DNA of 64,000 nucleotides, from assembly GCF_011683955.1 (NCBI RefSeq), contig NZ_JAAQPI010000002.1:719912-783911 (forward strand), given 5' to 3'. The position numbers were made by a program, and so were the translations under genes. Below, piece by piece: positions 1-8,189 of the stretch (position 1 is the stretch's first letter; each line of letters opens with the position of its first letter). The stretch comes from Pseudomaricurvus alkylphenolicus. GTDB taxonomy: Bacteria > Pseudomonadota > Gammaproteobacteria > Pseudomonadales > Cellvibrionaceae. Below the pieces are notes generated by a model. The model saw only the letters and a program-made list of their open reading frames with translations. It had not been told where the DNA came from and made no database searches.

Positions 1-125
1 CCGAAGGTAAGGAAGCCCGGCCCTTCGAGCGCATGCACGTGACCTTAAGTGGCGAAGATGTGGTGATTCCGGATATTACCGCGCTCGAATGGGCGTACCT
101 GGACTGGAGGACGAGTAACAACTGA
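1..125 (+). CDS. C-terminal end of an unidentified protein (partial)
   Basis: An open frame enters from the left edge and stops at TGA 123-125. The last 40 residues read ...RPFERMHVTLSGEDV...ALEWAYLDWRTSNN. I do not recognise the family. It runs convergently toward the HDOD gene, whose stop is 37 bases away. The acidic and aromatic composition is protein-like, so this is probably the true end of a gene lying mostly outside the window. Confidence 0.5.
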   Translation, partial: EGKEARPFERMHVTLSGEDVVIPDITALEWAYLDWRTSNN

Positions 126-162
126 TTGAATTACCTGTTCTGAGTTTGGGATGTTGGGCTGG

Positions 163-1038
163 TCAATGCAGAGTCTGGGCCGAGTCCACTATCTCCTTAA
201 GGTTGGACATCACCAATTGCAGTAACCCGTTTTTACTGAGCTGTGCCAGGCTAGCTGGTAAACGCTGGTAGCAATCCAGATTTGTCAGCGCCGGCAAAGA
301 GTGGTCCCGTTTAAGTAAGCTGACGCTGTGATAGAGCGACAGGTTTACGATGTCCAGCGTAGTCAAGGGGCTGTTATCCGTCGATTTCACCTGCTGCCAT
401 TCACCGCAACCCCTGGCAATTTCCACATAGCGGCTGTCCATATCCCACTTCTTGAGAATAATCACTGCCAACGATTTGCTGTATGCCCGGCACAGGCGCA
501 GGTAAGCGACCTGATCCGGTACTTGCCGTGTTTCGCTGAGGGCCGACAGGATCGCCAGTGTACCCACCTCGCTAAGCAGGCTGGAGATAAACGCTTCATC
601 CGGGGTTTGCATTCCCAGTTTCACCGCCAGGAAACGGCTCATGGATGCCTTTAAGGCCTGGCGTTTCCAGCTGATGGCGAATAGTGCTTTGAGACCGGGA
701 TTCTGTACCAGAAACAGACTCTTAAGGCTGTGGATCATCACCAAATTGACAACATAGGGAATGCCCATCAGACGAATGGCATCCTCCAGGGATTTGGCTT
801 CAGTACGGGTCTTAAACAGGGGGCTGCGAGAGTGGTGCATTACCACGACCGTCAGACTCGGATCCTGTCCAATCATATCGCTGAGGTTCTGAATCGTGGT
901 ATTGGGATCCGCGGCGGCGCGACGAATTTTGAGTGTAATGGTAGGCAGGCTGGGGAGGCGTTCCTGCCCTCTCATCACCTGCTCAATGCTGGTGCGATAA
1001 ATGGAAAAGCTGTTGTTGGAAGATGTGCTGGATGCCAT
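163..1038 (-). CDS. HDOD domain protein
   Basis: 291 residues. After a short Ser/Asn-rich leader, the region from about residue 20 to 220 has the HDOD pattern: LPSLPTITLKIRRAAADPN, then IGQDPSLTVVVMHHSRSPLF and SLEDAIRLMGIPYVVNLVM. HDOD domains are HD-like output modules without reliable phosphohydrolase residues, often found with bacterial signalling and c-di-GMP networks. No second domain is visible. It is transcribed toward the left edge, downstream of rsmE's neighbourhood but with its own start (ATG at 1038). A second HDOD gene lies at 16349-17191. The molecular role is unknown. Confidence 0.85.
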   Translation of the reverse strand: MASSTSSNNSFSIYRTSIEQVMRGQERLPSLPTITLKIRRAAADPNTTIQNLSDMIGQDPSLTVVVMHHSRSPLFKTRTEAKSLEDAIRLMGIPYVVNLVMIHSLKSLFLVQNPGLKALFAISWKRQALKASMSRFLAVKLGMQTPDEAFISSLLSEVGTLAILSALSETRQVPDQVAYLRLCRAYSKSLAVIILKKWDMDSRYVEIARGCGEWQQVKSTDNSPLTTLDIVNLSLYHSVSLLKRDHSLPALTNLDCYQRLPASLAQLSKNGLLQLVMSNLKEIVDSAQTLH

Positions 1039-1096
1039 GGCAACGTTGCTTCAGTATTTCAATCCTTATTCTAGACGTTGTTGCCTGAGGTTACTA

Positions 1097-1828
1097 TCAA
1101 CCGGCCAGATCACCCCACAAGTATTGCAGCACACTGATAGCGGCAATGGGGGCGGTTTCAGTCCGTAACACACGTGGCCCCAGAGCCAGCGGCTGGAACT
1201 GATATTCACCGCAGCGCGCAATTTCGTCGGCAGAGAGGCCGCCTTCCGGACCTATAACCAAAGCGACGGAAGAGGGCGGCGGCTGTTGTGCCAGGGATTG
1301 TTCGGTTCGATGGTGCAGGACGAAACGTGCAGCCTCGGTGATGGCAGGCAACCACTGATTAAACGTCAGGGCGGTGTTCAATTGTGGCAACCGATTACGC
1401 TGGCACTGCTCGCAGGCACTGATGAGGATCTGCTGCCAGTGGTTGTGCTTCTTATCCAGTCTCGGACCCGTGAGCTTGACTTCGGTGCGTTCCGTAAACA
1501 AAGGCGTAATTTGGCTGACGCCCAACTCGGTGGCCTTTTGCAATACCCAGTCCATGCGCTCACCCCGTGAAATGCCGATGCCCAAATGAATGCTCAGCGG
1601 TGATTCCCGTTCGCAATCCTGAAATTCGCCCAGATCCACGCTGACGCGCTTCTTGCCCACTTCAGCGATGGTTGCCGGGTACTCGCCACCTTCTCCGTTG
1701 AACAGTACCAAACCCCGTCCGACCTGCATGCGCAACACCCTGCCCACATGACGAGAGGCGTTTTCATCCAGTTCTACACGGCTATTGGGGGCCAGGGGCC
1801 CCCCGGAAAAAATGCGAGGTACACGCAT
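1097..1828 (-). CDS. rsmE: 16S rRNA (uracil1498-N3)-methyltransferase
   Basis: 243 residues, the usual RsmE length. The N-terminal PUA-like part (RVPRIF, then ENASRHVGRVLRMQVG) is followed by the SPOUT methyltransferase domain with QKATELGVSQITPLFTERTEV, SACEQCQRNRLP and the knot signature LVIGPEGGLSADEI, ending ALGPRVLRTETAPIAAI. It methylates N3 of U1498 in 16S rRNA using S-adenosylmethionine. It is the last gene of the leftward metK-ahcY-metF run, starting 12 bases after metF stops, so it is probably co-transcribed with the SAM-cycle genes. Confidence 0.95.
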   Translation of the reverse strand: MRVPRIFSGGPLAPNSRVELDENASRHVGRVLRMQVGRGLVLFNGEGGEYPATIAEVGKKRVSVDLGEFQDCERESPLSIHLGIGISRGERMDWVLQKATELGVSQITPLFTERTEVKLTGPRLDKKHNHWQQILISACEQCQRNRLPQLNTALTFNQWLPAITEAARFVLHHRTEQSLAQQPPPSSVALVIGPEGGLSADEIARCGEYQFQPLALGPRVLRTETAPIAAISVLQYLWGDLAG

Positions 1829-1840
1829 GGGTGAGCAGTA

Positions 1841-2683
1841 TCAATCCAGTCCGAGATTGCGAACGATGGTCGCTGTCGGGTCTGTCTGGTTCATGGTATA
1901 GAAGTGCAAACCCGGCGCGCCGTTGTCGAGCAGAGTTTCACACAGTTCGCTGACCAAGTCGATTCCAAACGCTTTGACACTGGCAATGTCGTCACCAAAG
2001 CTTTCGAGACGTTTGCGCAGCCAACGGGGAATGTCGGCGCCGCAATTGTCGCTGAAACGAATCAGGTTGCGATAATTGAGAATCGGCATAATACCCGGGT
2101 AGATCGGTTTGTCGATCCCCGCTCTCTGGCACTGATCCATAAAGTAAAAGTAAGCGTCCGGGCTATAAAAATACTGCGTCAATGCGCTGTCGGCACCGGC
2201 GTCGAACTTGCCCTTCAGATAACGGACATCGTCATCGTAACTGGTGGCCTCAGGGTGGATCTCCGGATACGCAGCGACTTCCAGATGAAACTGATTGTCA
2301 AAATGCTTGCGAATAAAGGCAACCAACTGATTGGCATACACCATCTGGAAAGCGCCGCCCATGCCCGAGGGCATATCGCCACGCAGGGCAACAATGCGAT
2401 CCACCCCGGCATCCAGGTATTCCTGCAGCAGGGTTTTCATGGTGTCTTCATCATCGCCACCGAACGACAGATGCGGTGCCACAGAGACGCCCTGGTTTTT
2501 GAATTCCACGATGATGCCCTTGGTGTTGTCGCGGGTTGAACCGCCGGCACCGTAGGTCACCGAAAAGAATTCCGGCTGTAACTCACTGAGTTCCTCACGC
2601 ACTTTCAGCAGCTTGGTTCTTCCCTCTTCTGTTTTAGGAGGAAAGAATTCAAAGCTGAGGCGCAAATCGTCTTGCTTGTTCAT
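1841..2683 (-). CDS. metF: 5,10-methylenetetrahydrofolate reductase
   Basis: 280 residues. Starts LSFEFFPPKTEEGR, the MetF family signature, with FSVTYGAGGSTRDNT, a conserved RIVALRGDMP and LEVAAYPEIHPEA segment, and GADSALTQYFY near the middle. It is a TIM-barrel flavoprotein that reduces 5,10-CH2-THF to 5-methyl-THF, the methyl donor for methionine synthesis. It lies 25 bases after ahcY and 12 before rsmE, so metK, ahcY and metF form one methyl-cycle operon that both uses SAM and regenerates methionine. Confidence 0.96.
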   Translation of the reverse strand: MNKQDDLRLSFEFFPPKTEEGRTKLLKVREELSELQPEFFSVTYGAGGSTRDNTKGIIVEFKNQGVSVAPHLSFGGDDEDTMKTLLQEYLDAGVDRIVALRGDMPSGMGGAFQMVYANQLVAFIRKHFDNQFHLEVAAYPEIHPEATSYDDDVRYLKGKFDAGADSALTQYFYSPDAYFYFMDQCQRAGIDKPIYPGIMPILNYRNLIRFSDNCGADIPRWLRKRLESFGDDIASVKAFGIDLVSELCETLLDNGAPGLHFYTMNQTDPTATIVRNLGLD

Positions 2684-2708
2684 AGTCTTCTCAAAATCAA
2701 CTCAAGTA

Positions 2709-4094
2709 TCAATACTTGTAGGATTCGGGCTTGAAGGGGCCGTTAACATCAACGTTAATATAGTCCGCCTGAGCCTCAGTCATCCGGGTAATCACGCCGC
2801 CAAAGCCTTCGACCATATCCTGAGCCACTTCTTCATCCAGCTTCTTGGGCAACACCTTAACGTACAGATTGTCGGTTTTCTCTGCATCCGGCAAATCCGC
2901 GAATTTGGCTTCGTACAGATAGATCTGCGCCAGCACCTGGTTGGCGAAGGAGCCATCCATAATGCGCGAAGGGTGGCCGGTGGCATTGCCAAGATTCACA
3001 AGGCGGCCTTCGGACAGAAGAATCAGGTGATCATTGCTGGCCTTATCGCGGTAGATCTTGTGTACCTGTGGCTTCACTTCATCCCACTCGTAGTTGTTAC
3101 GCAGGAAGGCGGTATCAATTTCGTTATCGAAGTGACCGATGTTACAAACCACCGCACCGCTCTTCAGGGTTTGCAGCATGGCAGCATCACACACATTGAT
3201 ATTGCCGGTAGTGGTAACGACCAGATCGGTGGTGCTCAGAACGTCAACATTGATGTCTTTGGTCTCACCGGTGTTAACACCACCGTTATAAGGTGAAACC
3301 ACTTCAAAGCCATCCATACAGGCTTGCATAGCACAGATTGGATCAATCTCGGTGACTTTTACAATCATGCCTTCCTGGCGCAGGGAAGCCGCTGACCCCT
3401 TACCCACATCGCCATAGCCAATCACCAGAGCTTTCTTGCCCGCCAGCAGATGATCGGTGCCGCGTTTGATGGCATCGTTCAACGAGTGACGGCAGCCATA
3501 CTTATTGTCGTTCTTGGATTTGGTGACGGAGTCGTTCACATTGATGGCGGGTACTTTCAGAGTCCCTTTTTCCAGCATTTCCAACAAACGGTGAACACCA
3601 GTGGTGGTCTCTTCAGAGATACCGTGAATATCGTTCAACAGATCCGCATACTTGGCGTGAACCATCTCGGTCAGGTCACCACCGTCGTCGAGAATCATGT
3701 TGGCATCCCAAACTTGGTTACCATCTTTCTCTGCCAGAATGGTCTGCTCAATACACCACAAGAATTCCTCTTCGGTTTCACCTTTCCAGGCAAAAACTGG
3801 AATGCCCGCAGCGGCAATGGCAGCAGCGGCGTGATCCTGGGTGGAAAAAATGTTACAGGACGACCAGCGCACATCGGCGCCCAGATCCACCAGGGTTTCA
3901 ATTAAAACCGCGGTTTGAATGGTCATGTGAATACAGCCCATGATTTTGGCATTGGCCAGGGGCTGACTGTCTTTGTACTTGCGACGCAGAGCCATCAGAG
4001 CCGGCATCTCGCCTTCGGCGATTTCAATTTCCTTGCGGCCCCAGTCGGCGAGGCTGATGTCGGCAACTTTGTAATCGGTAAATTCGGTGGTCAT
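2709..4094 (-). CDS. ahcY: Adenosylhomocysteinase
   Basis: 461 residues. It hydrolyses S-adenosylhomocysteine to adenosine and homocysteine with bound NAD. Visible landmarks are [16 protein letters not shown] near the N-terminus, the substrate region [17 protein letters not shown], the catalytic-region lysine stretch [20 protein letters not shown], the Rossmann motif [16 protein letters not shown] and the C-terminal [11 protein letters not shown] end. It contains the roughly 40-residue insert after the substrate region ([20 protein letters not shown]) usual in many proteobacterial forms. No SAH riboswitch is present: the gap to metK is only 37 bases. Regulation is more likely through the ArsR-type gene at the head of the operon. 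Confidence 0.97.
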   Translation of the reverse strand: MTTEFTDYKVADISLADWGRKEIEIAEGEMPALMALRRKYKDSQPLANAKIMGCIHMTIQTAVLIETLVDLGADVRWSSCNIFSTQDHAAAAIAAAGIPVFAWKGETEEEFLWCIEQTILAEKDGNQVWDANMILDDGGDLTEMVHAKYADLLNDIHGISEETTTGVHRLLEMLEKGTLKVPAINVNDSVTKSKNDNKYGCRHSLNDAIKRGTDHLLAGKKALVIGYGDVGKGSAASLRQEGMIVKVTEIDPICAMQACMDGFEVVSPYNGGVNTGETKDINVDVLSTTDLVVTTTGNINVCDAAMLQTLKSGAVVCNIGHFDNEIDTAFLRNNYEWDEVKPQVHKIYRDKASNDHLILLSEGRLVNLGNATGHPSRIMDGSFANQVLAQIYLYEAKFADLPDAEKTDNLYVKVLPKKLDEEVAQDMVEGFGGVITRMTEAQADYINVDVNGPFKPESYKY

Positions 4095-4131
4095 CTCGGT
4101 ATCTCCAAAAATATGTCGTCTGGCGGGCCTG

Positions 4132-5346
4132 TTAACCCAGGGCGGCCTTCAGCTCGTCCACTTTGTCAGTCTTTTCCCAGGTGAATGCGGTAAAGGTTTC
4201 GGTCTGTTCTTCGCCGCCGTTATCGCGCCAGGTGTAGGTGTGTTCAAAAGGTTCGCGACCAAAGTGGCCGTAGGCGGCCGTCAGTTGGTACATTGGGTGC
4301 AGCAGGTCCAGCATTTTGGTGATGGCGTAAGGTCGCAGATCGAATGTTTCACGGATCGCTTTAATCAACTTCTCGTCACTGACTTTGCCGGTACCGAAAG
4401 TGTTGACAGAAATGGAAGTGGGTTCTGCCACACCGATGGCGTAAGACACCTGAACCTCACAGCGGTCGGCGAGGCCGGCAGCCACCACATTTTTGGCCAC
4501 GTAACGACCGGCGTAGGCAGCGGAACGGTCCACCTTGGAGGGATCCTTACCGGAGAAAGCGCCGCCCCCGTGGCGAGCCATACCGCCGTAGGTGTCCACA
4601 ATAATCTTACGGCCTGTAAGACCGGCATCGCCAACAGGGCCGCCAATCACAAAATTACCTGTGGGATTAATGTGGAACTGAGTTTCCGCGTGCAGCAGAT
4701 CCGAGGGCAACACATGCTTGATGATATTTTCCATCACGGCTTCGCGAATATCGCGCTGACTGACCTCGGGATTATGCTGTGTAGACAAGACCACCGCATC
4801 AATCGCCACGGGTTTGCCGTTTTCATAGCGCAGAGTCACCTGGCTCTTGGCATCGGGACGCAACCAGGGCAGAACGCCGTCTTTACGCAGCTGAGCCTGG
4901 CGTTCCACCAGTCGGTGGGAATAGTAAACAGGCGCCGGCATCAACGAAGGTGTTTCATTGGTGGCGTAGCCAAACATCAGCCCCTGGTCCCCGGCACCCT
5001 GATCTTCCGGTTTGGCACGGTCCACACCCTGGTTGATATCCACGGATTGCTTGCCAATGGCATTCAGAACAGCGCAAGTGGCACCGTCGTAACCTACGTC
5101 GGAGCTGTTGTAACCGATACCTGTGATGACCTGACGAATAATGTCTTCGAGGTCCACATAGCAGGAGGTGGTCAATTCACCAGCGACAATCGCCATTCCC
5201 GTTTTTACCAGGGTTTCTACGGCGACACGGGCGTACTTGTCACGGGCCAGAATGGCATCCAGCACGGCGTCGGAGATCTGGTCCGCCATTTTATCGGGAT
5301 GTCCCTCGGAAACGGATTCGGAGGTAAATACGGAATATTCAGACAT
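4132..5346 (-). CDS. metK: S-adenosylmethionine synthetase
   Basis: 404 residues, slightly longer than the common 384-400, the extra length being a charged C-terminus ([16 protein letters not shown]). It makes SAM from methionine and ATP. Motifs: [20 protein letters not shown] at the N-terminus, [16 protein letters not shown] in the ATP/methionine-binding region, and the P-loop-like [19 protein letters not shown]. It is the second gene of the leftward operon, 35 bases downstream of the ArsR-methyltransferase gene. Confidence 0.97.
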   Translation of the reverse strand: MSEYSVFTSESVSEGHPDKMADQISDAVLDAILARDKYARVAVETLVKTGMAIVAGELTTSCYVDLEDIIRQVITGIGYNSSDVGYDGATCAVLNAIGKQSVDINQGVDRAKPEDQGAGDQGLMFGYATNETPSLMPAPVYYSHRLVERQAQLRKDGVLPWLRPDAKSQVTLRYENGKPVAIDAVVLSTQHNPEVSQRDIREAVMENIIKHVLPSDLLHAETQFHINPTGNFVIGGPVGDAGLTGRKIIVDTYGGMARHGGGAFSGKDPSKVDRSAAYAGRYVAKNVVAAGLADRCEVQVSYAIGVAEPTSISVNTFGTGKVSDEKLIKAIRETFDLRPYAITKMLDLLHPMYQLTAAYGHFGREPFEHTYTWRDNGGEEQTETFTAFTWEKTDKVDELKAALG

Positions 5347-5381
5347 CTAGTCGTTCTCCTAATGTCAAAGGCCGCCGCGCA

Positions 5382-6374
5382 TCAGCGTGGGGGCTTAAAA
5401 AAGTGTCGTATTTGAATTTGAAAACCATTGCGCAGGGCAATGTACTGGCTTTGTCCTTCTTGCAAACCAGCCAACCCAGCCCATGTAGAAAAGTCGTCGG
5501 GCTCAAAACCCAGCCACATATCACCACAGGCTTCCCGCGCCCACTGTTGATCATGGCGACAGAGATCCGTGACCAGCAGGTGACCAGTGGGGCGCAACAG
5601 CTGGCTGATATCGTCGAAAATCTCCGCAGGTGAGGGTACATGGTGCAAGACCATATTGATCACTGCGCAGTCCACTTGGAGATGTCGCGAAACGGCGAGC
5701 TTGGAATCACCGTGCAGAAACTCCACGTTATTCAAAGCTTCCTGTCTGGCGAACGCGCGTGCTTTCTCAAGCATGGATTCTGAGTTATCCAGCGCCACAA
5801 CCTGTTTGAAGCGAGGGGCCAGTTGAGACAGGAATTCGCCTTCACCGGGGCCCACCTCGAGTGCAGTACCGTTTTTGGCTGTATCGAGGCTCGCCAGCAT
5901 TTCGCCGACGGCGTCAGCATAGACGGGATAGCTGGCAATCAGATCCTGTTGAGCGCGAAATTTCGTCGCGTTGTCCGCAAAAAATGCCTGGGAGGCAGAG
6001 GCTCGTTCTTGCTGAATCTGCCCCAACCGCTGCTGCACCAAAAGGCTGAGCGAATGCCCATCCAGAGTCACAAACAGGCTGTTTAATAGCTCGTGGTGCG
6101 GTCCGGCACTGGGCAGCGCACGGCGATAAAAAATGGAGTTCCCCTCGCGTCGGCTGGCCACCAGGCCGGCATTGGCCAATACCTTGAGGTGATGACTCAT
6201 CCCCGACTGCTTAATCTCGAAGATGCGGCTCAACTCCATTACCCCAAAGGAATCCCGCGCCAGCAGGCGCAAAATCTCCAGGCGCAGCGGATCACCCGCC
6301 GCCTTGAGTGTGGCGGCCAGGTCGCTGGTGGCGCTGGATTCGGGCGCCGAAAGGGTGGAAACGGACTGAGACAT
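5382..6374 (-). CDS. ArsR-type HTH fused to a SAM-dependent methyltransferase domain (SahR-like)
   Basis: 330 residues with two parts. Residues about 18-110 form an ArsR winged helix (AATLKAAGDPLRLEILRLLA, then SGMSHHLKVLANAGLVASRR). Residues about 150-320 form a class I methyltransferase: motif I EVGPGEGEFLSQLAPRF, VALDNSESML, then VINMVLHHVPSPAEIF. The ArsR metal-binding cysteines are absent. ArsR-type regulators beside SAM-cycle genes in Proteobacteria (SahR group) sense S-adenosylhomocysteine; the SAM/SAH-binding domain here would serve as effector pocket. It heads the metK-ahcY-metF-rsmE run and has a perfect palindrome 23 bases before its ATG, so autoregulation of the whole operon is likely. 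That function is inferred from context. Confidence 0.88.
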   Translation of the reverse strand: MSQSVSTLSAPESSATSDLAATLKAAGDPLRLEILRLLARDSFGVMELSRIFEIKQSGMSHHLKVLANAGLVASRREGNSIFYRRALPSAGPHHELLNSLFVTLDGHSLSLLVQQRLGQIQQERASASQAFFADNATKFRAQQDLIASYPVYADAVGEMLASLDTAKNGTALEVGPGEGEFLSQLAPRFKQVVALDNSESMLEKARAFARQEALNNVEFLHGDSKLAVSRHLQVDCAVINMVLHHVPSPAEIFDDISQLLRPTGHLLVTDLCRHDQQWAREACGDMWLGFEPDDFSTWAGLAGLQEGQSQYIALRNGFQIQIRHFFKPPR

Positions 6375-6397
6375 GGCAAGCAGTCTAGCAGAGATTT

Positions 6398-6427
6398 AAT
6401 CTATATCAAATTTTTTTGATATAGATT
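6398..6427. promoter_or_regulatory. Perfect 13-bp inverted repeat, probable operator of the methyl-cycle operon
   Basis: Left arm AATCTATATCAAA and right arm TTTGATATAGATT match without error around a TTTT spacer. The site ends 23 bases before the regulator's start codon and lies just beyond the DUF3080 stop. Position, length and A/T-rich symmetry fit the binding site of an ArsR dimer. On the minus strand no U-tract follows, so it is not a good intrinsic terminator. Confidence 0.8.
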
Positions 6428-6431
6428 TTGG

Positions 6432-7532
6432 TCAGGAAGGTGCAGGATTCCCCGGGCTGAGACCGCAGTCACTGAGCAGGCTTTGCCACATCTGAGTATG
6501 GGCGGCAATGGCGGCATTGAACCTCGACCAGGTTGACGGGGGTTGTTCTCCCCAGGTGCCGTGCCAGTAGTGGTCGAAGGCCTCTCTCGCTCCGGGGAAC
6601 AGGGCTCGAAGGCTTATCAACTCTTGCCGCAATTCCTTGCTGTGGCGGTGGACCTGAGCGATATAGGGCTGCACCTCACCGATGTAAAACTTCAGAAATA
6701 CCTGCTGCAGGCTGCGAGCTTCCGGCGTGGGGGCGCCGGTCAGGCATAGATGGCGGCGAGCCAGACGCTCGTCCACGGCCAGGGTCATCCTATTCAGGGT
6801 TTCTGACAGTTGCGCCTGAGCCTGCAACAAGCGACCTGCCTGCTTATCGCTGCCAATAATGGCATAGTGTGCTTCGAACTCGCCCCCCTCGGGAGGCGTG
6901 GAGAGTGTCAGAGCTTTGCGCAATGCGGTCATTGCCTGAAGCAATTGTGCCTGTCCCCGTGTCGCCTCGATCGGAGATAGGGCGGGAGTGGCGGTTGAAA
7001 ACAACTGCTGGAACTCGCGGCTGCCAAAACTGGCATTCCATTGGGCTGCGGGAAGATCTTTCTGTTTTTCAGCCAAGGCCAGCTCCAACGCTCTGACCAA
7101 CGCCTCGCTATCGTTTAAATCAGTGAGAAATCGCAGACACTCATGGGTCAGCAGAATAAAACGCCGGTGGTAAAGCAGCTGCTGGGAGTGGGCCATCACC
7201 TTGCCGAGGCTGGAATTGCGCTCTCCAATCAAACGCTGCAGATCACAGCGGGAAAGTTGTAGAAACTCCAATAGATCGATCTGCAGCGGTGTTAACGGCT
7301 GTTCAAGTTGGCGTTGTGTCGGGTAACGAGACAATGCATCTTGATCAGATGGACGCAGTAAATCTGCTTTCAGATCCAAAACAGAGCTCACTCGACCTTG
7401 GTAATTGTTGAGAAGTGAGTCGAGGGAATCCTTCCCCTGGCATCCACCCAAAGCCAGAAACACCAGCAGCAAGGAGGCTGCCATTACCTGCCGCTCAAAG
7501 CGATTTTCACTCCGGATCCGATATCGCAACAC
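6432..7532 (-). CDS. DUF3080 family lipoprotein
   Basis: Up to 366 residues. The N-terminus has a lipoprotein signal peptide with lipobox ALGGC; an internal ATG at 7484 (MAASLLLVFLALGGC) would give a more standard signal and may be the real start. The segment RYPTQRQL, then LLEFLQLSRCDLQRLIGERN and SSLGKVMAHSQQLLYHRRFI, is characteristic of DUF3080. The rest is alpha-helical with many Leu/Gln/Arg. It is predicted to be membrane-anchored in the periplasm; function unknown. It stops 4 bases before the operator palindrome of the next gene, so read-through into the methyl-cycle operon is possible. Confidence 0.8.
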   Translation of the reverse strand: MLRYRIRSENRFERQVMAASLLLVFLALGGCQGKDSLDSLLNNYQGRVSSVLDLKADLLRPSDQDALSRYPTQRQLEQPLTPLQIDLLEFLQLSRCDLQRLIGERNSSLGKVMAHSQQLLYHRRFILLTHECLRFLTDLNDSEALVRALELALAEKQKDLPAAQWNASFGSREFQQLFSTATPALSPIEATRGQAQLLQAMTALRKALTLSTPPEGGEFEAHYAIIGSDKQAGRLLQAQAQLSETLNRMTLAVDERLARRHLCLTGAPTPEARSLQQVFLKFYIGEVQPYIAQVHRHSKELRQELISLRALFPGAREAFDHYWHGTWGEQPPSTWSRFNAAIAAHTQMWQSLLSDCGLSPGNPAPS

Positions 7533-7599
7533 TGCACCCTGTTGTTAGGAGTCCGTCCTGTCACGTCCTCCGGCTCCAATTTTAATTGGGTTCCGGGGC

Positions 7600-7653
7600 T
7601 TGACTCAAAGATTTAAGGTGCTACATTTGTAGCATGGTGCTAAAAATGTAGCA
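7600..7653 (+). promoter_or_regulatory. Sigma-70 promoter overlapped by two tandem BlaI-type operators
   Basis: A -35 TTGACT (7600-7605) is followed after 16 bases by -10 TACATT (7622-7627). Operator 1, TGCTACA-TT-TGTAGCA (7619-7634), is a perfect inverted repeat covering the -10. Operator 2, TGCTAAA-AA-TGTAGCA (7638-7653), has one mismatch. Their centres are 19 bases apart, about two helical turns. The TACA/TGTA cores resemble those bound by BlaI/MecI repressors, matching the BlaI-family gene directly downstream. Confidence 0.8.
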
Positions 7654-7756
7654 TCCTGGTTGTAAGTTCTACCTCGACACTGCAAGGCAGGTTTTACAAC
7701 TGAAGTTGAATTCTCCGATTTGTCCGCAGTCAGACTGCGCAAGCAAGGGTATCGTC

Positions 7757-8158
7757 ATGACAGAAAAAAACACCAGCGGTTCCGAGATCAAGCTCAGCCG
7801 CCGCGAGCGGGAAATTGTGGACATTCTGTACGCCAAAGAGGAGGCCTCAGCCCAACAGGTGCAAGAGTCCATGAGCGATGCGCCGTCCTATTCGACGGTT
7901 CGGGCACTGTTGGCTCGCCTGCTGGATAAGGGCGCGGTGGATAAGCGTCAGGATGGCGCTCGTTATATCTATTTCCCTCGTCAGGACAAACGGGCGGTCA
8001 GCCAGAATGCGCTACAGCGTGTGGTGAAGACCTTTTTCGAAGGGTCGGCGGCCAAAGCGGTGAATGCCCTTTTGGGTGGGGGTGAGAAAAAACTCAGCAA
8101 TGCCGAAATTGAAGAATTAGAGGCACTGATCGCCGAGGCGAAACGAAACAATCGTTAA
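7757..8158 (+). CDS. BlaI/MecI/CopY family transcriptional repressor
   Basis: 133 residues from the ATG at 7757. I prefer this start because an upstream TTG at 7706 adds a Cys-containing tail unlike the family. The winged helix occupies residues about 10-85: LSRREREIVDILYAKEEASA, YSTVRALLARLLDKGAVDKR, then GARYIYFPRQ. The C-terminal helices (VVKTFFEGSAAKAVNALLGG, NAEIEELEALIAEAKR) are the dimerisation and proteolysis region of the family. It should repress its own promoter through the two upstream operators. The following M56 peptidase gene is the usual partner that relieves repression by cleavage. Confidence 0.92.
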   Translation: MTEKNTSGSEIKLSRREREIVDILYAKEEASAQQVQESMSDAPSYSTVRALLARLLDKGAVDKRQDGARYIYFPRQDKRAVSQNALQRVVKTFFEGSAAKAVNALLGGGEKKLSNAEIEELEALIAEAKRNNR

Positions 8159-8189
8159 CCGAAGGGATGGCGCTGCCGGAGGATTTGAA

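Noticed and set aside
4095..4131. SAH riboswitch before ahcY
   Set aside because: Only 37 bases separate metK and ahcY, too short for the aptamer, and no matching motif is seen.
4087..5415. Open frame of 442 codons on the plus strand opposite metK
   Set aside because: It is the antisense shadow of a highly conserved gene; its composition is not like a family and it has no ribosome site.
6398..6427. Palindrome read as an intrinsic terminator for the DUF3080 gene
   Set aside because: No U-tract follows on the minus strand and the perfect, A/T-rich symmetry just before an ArsR-type gene fits an operator better.
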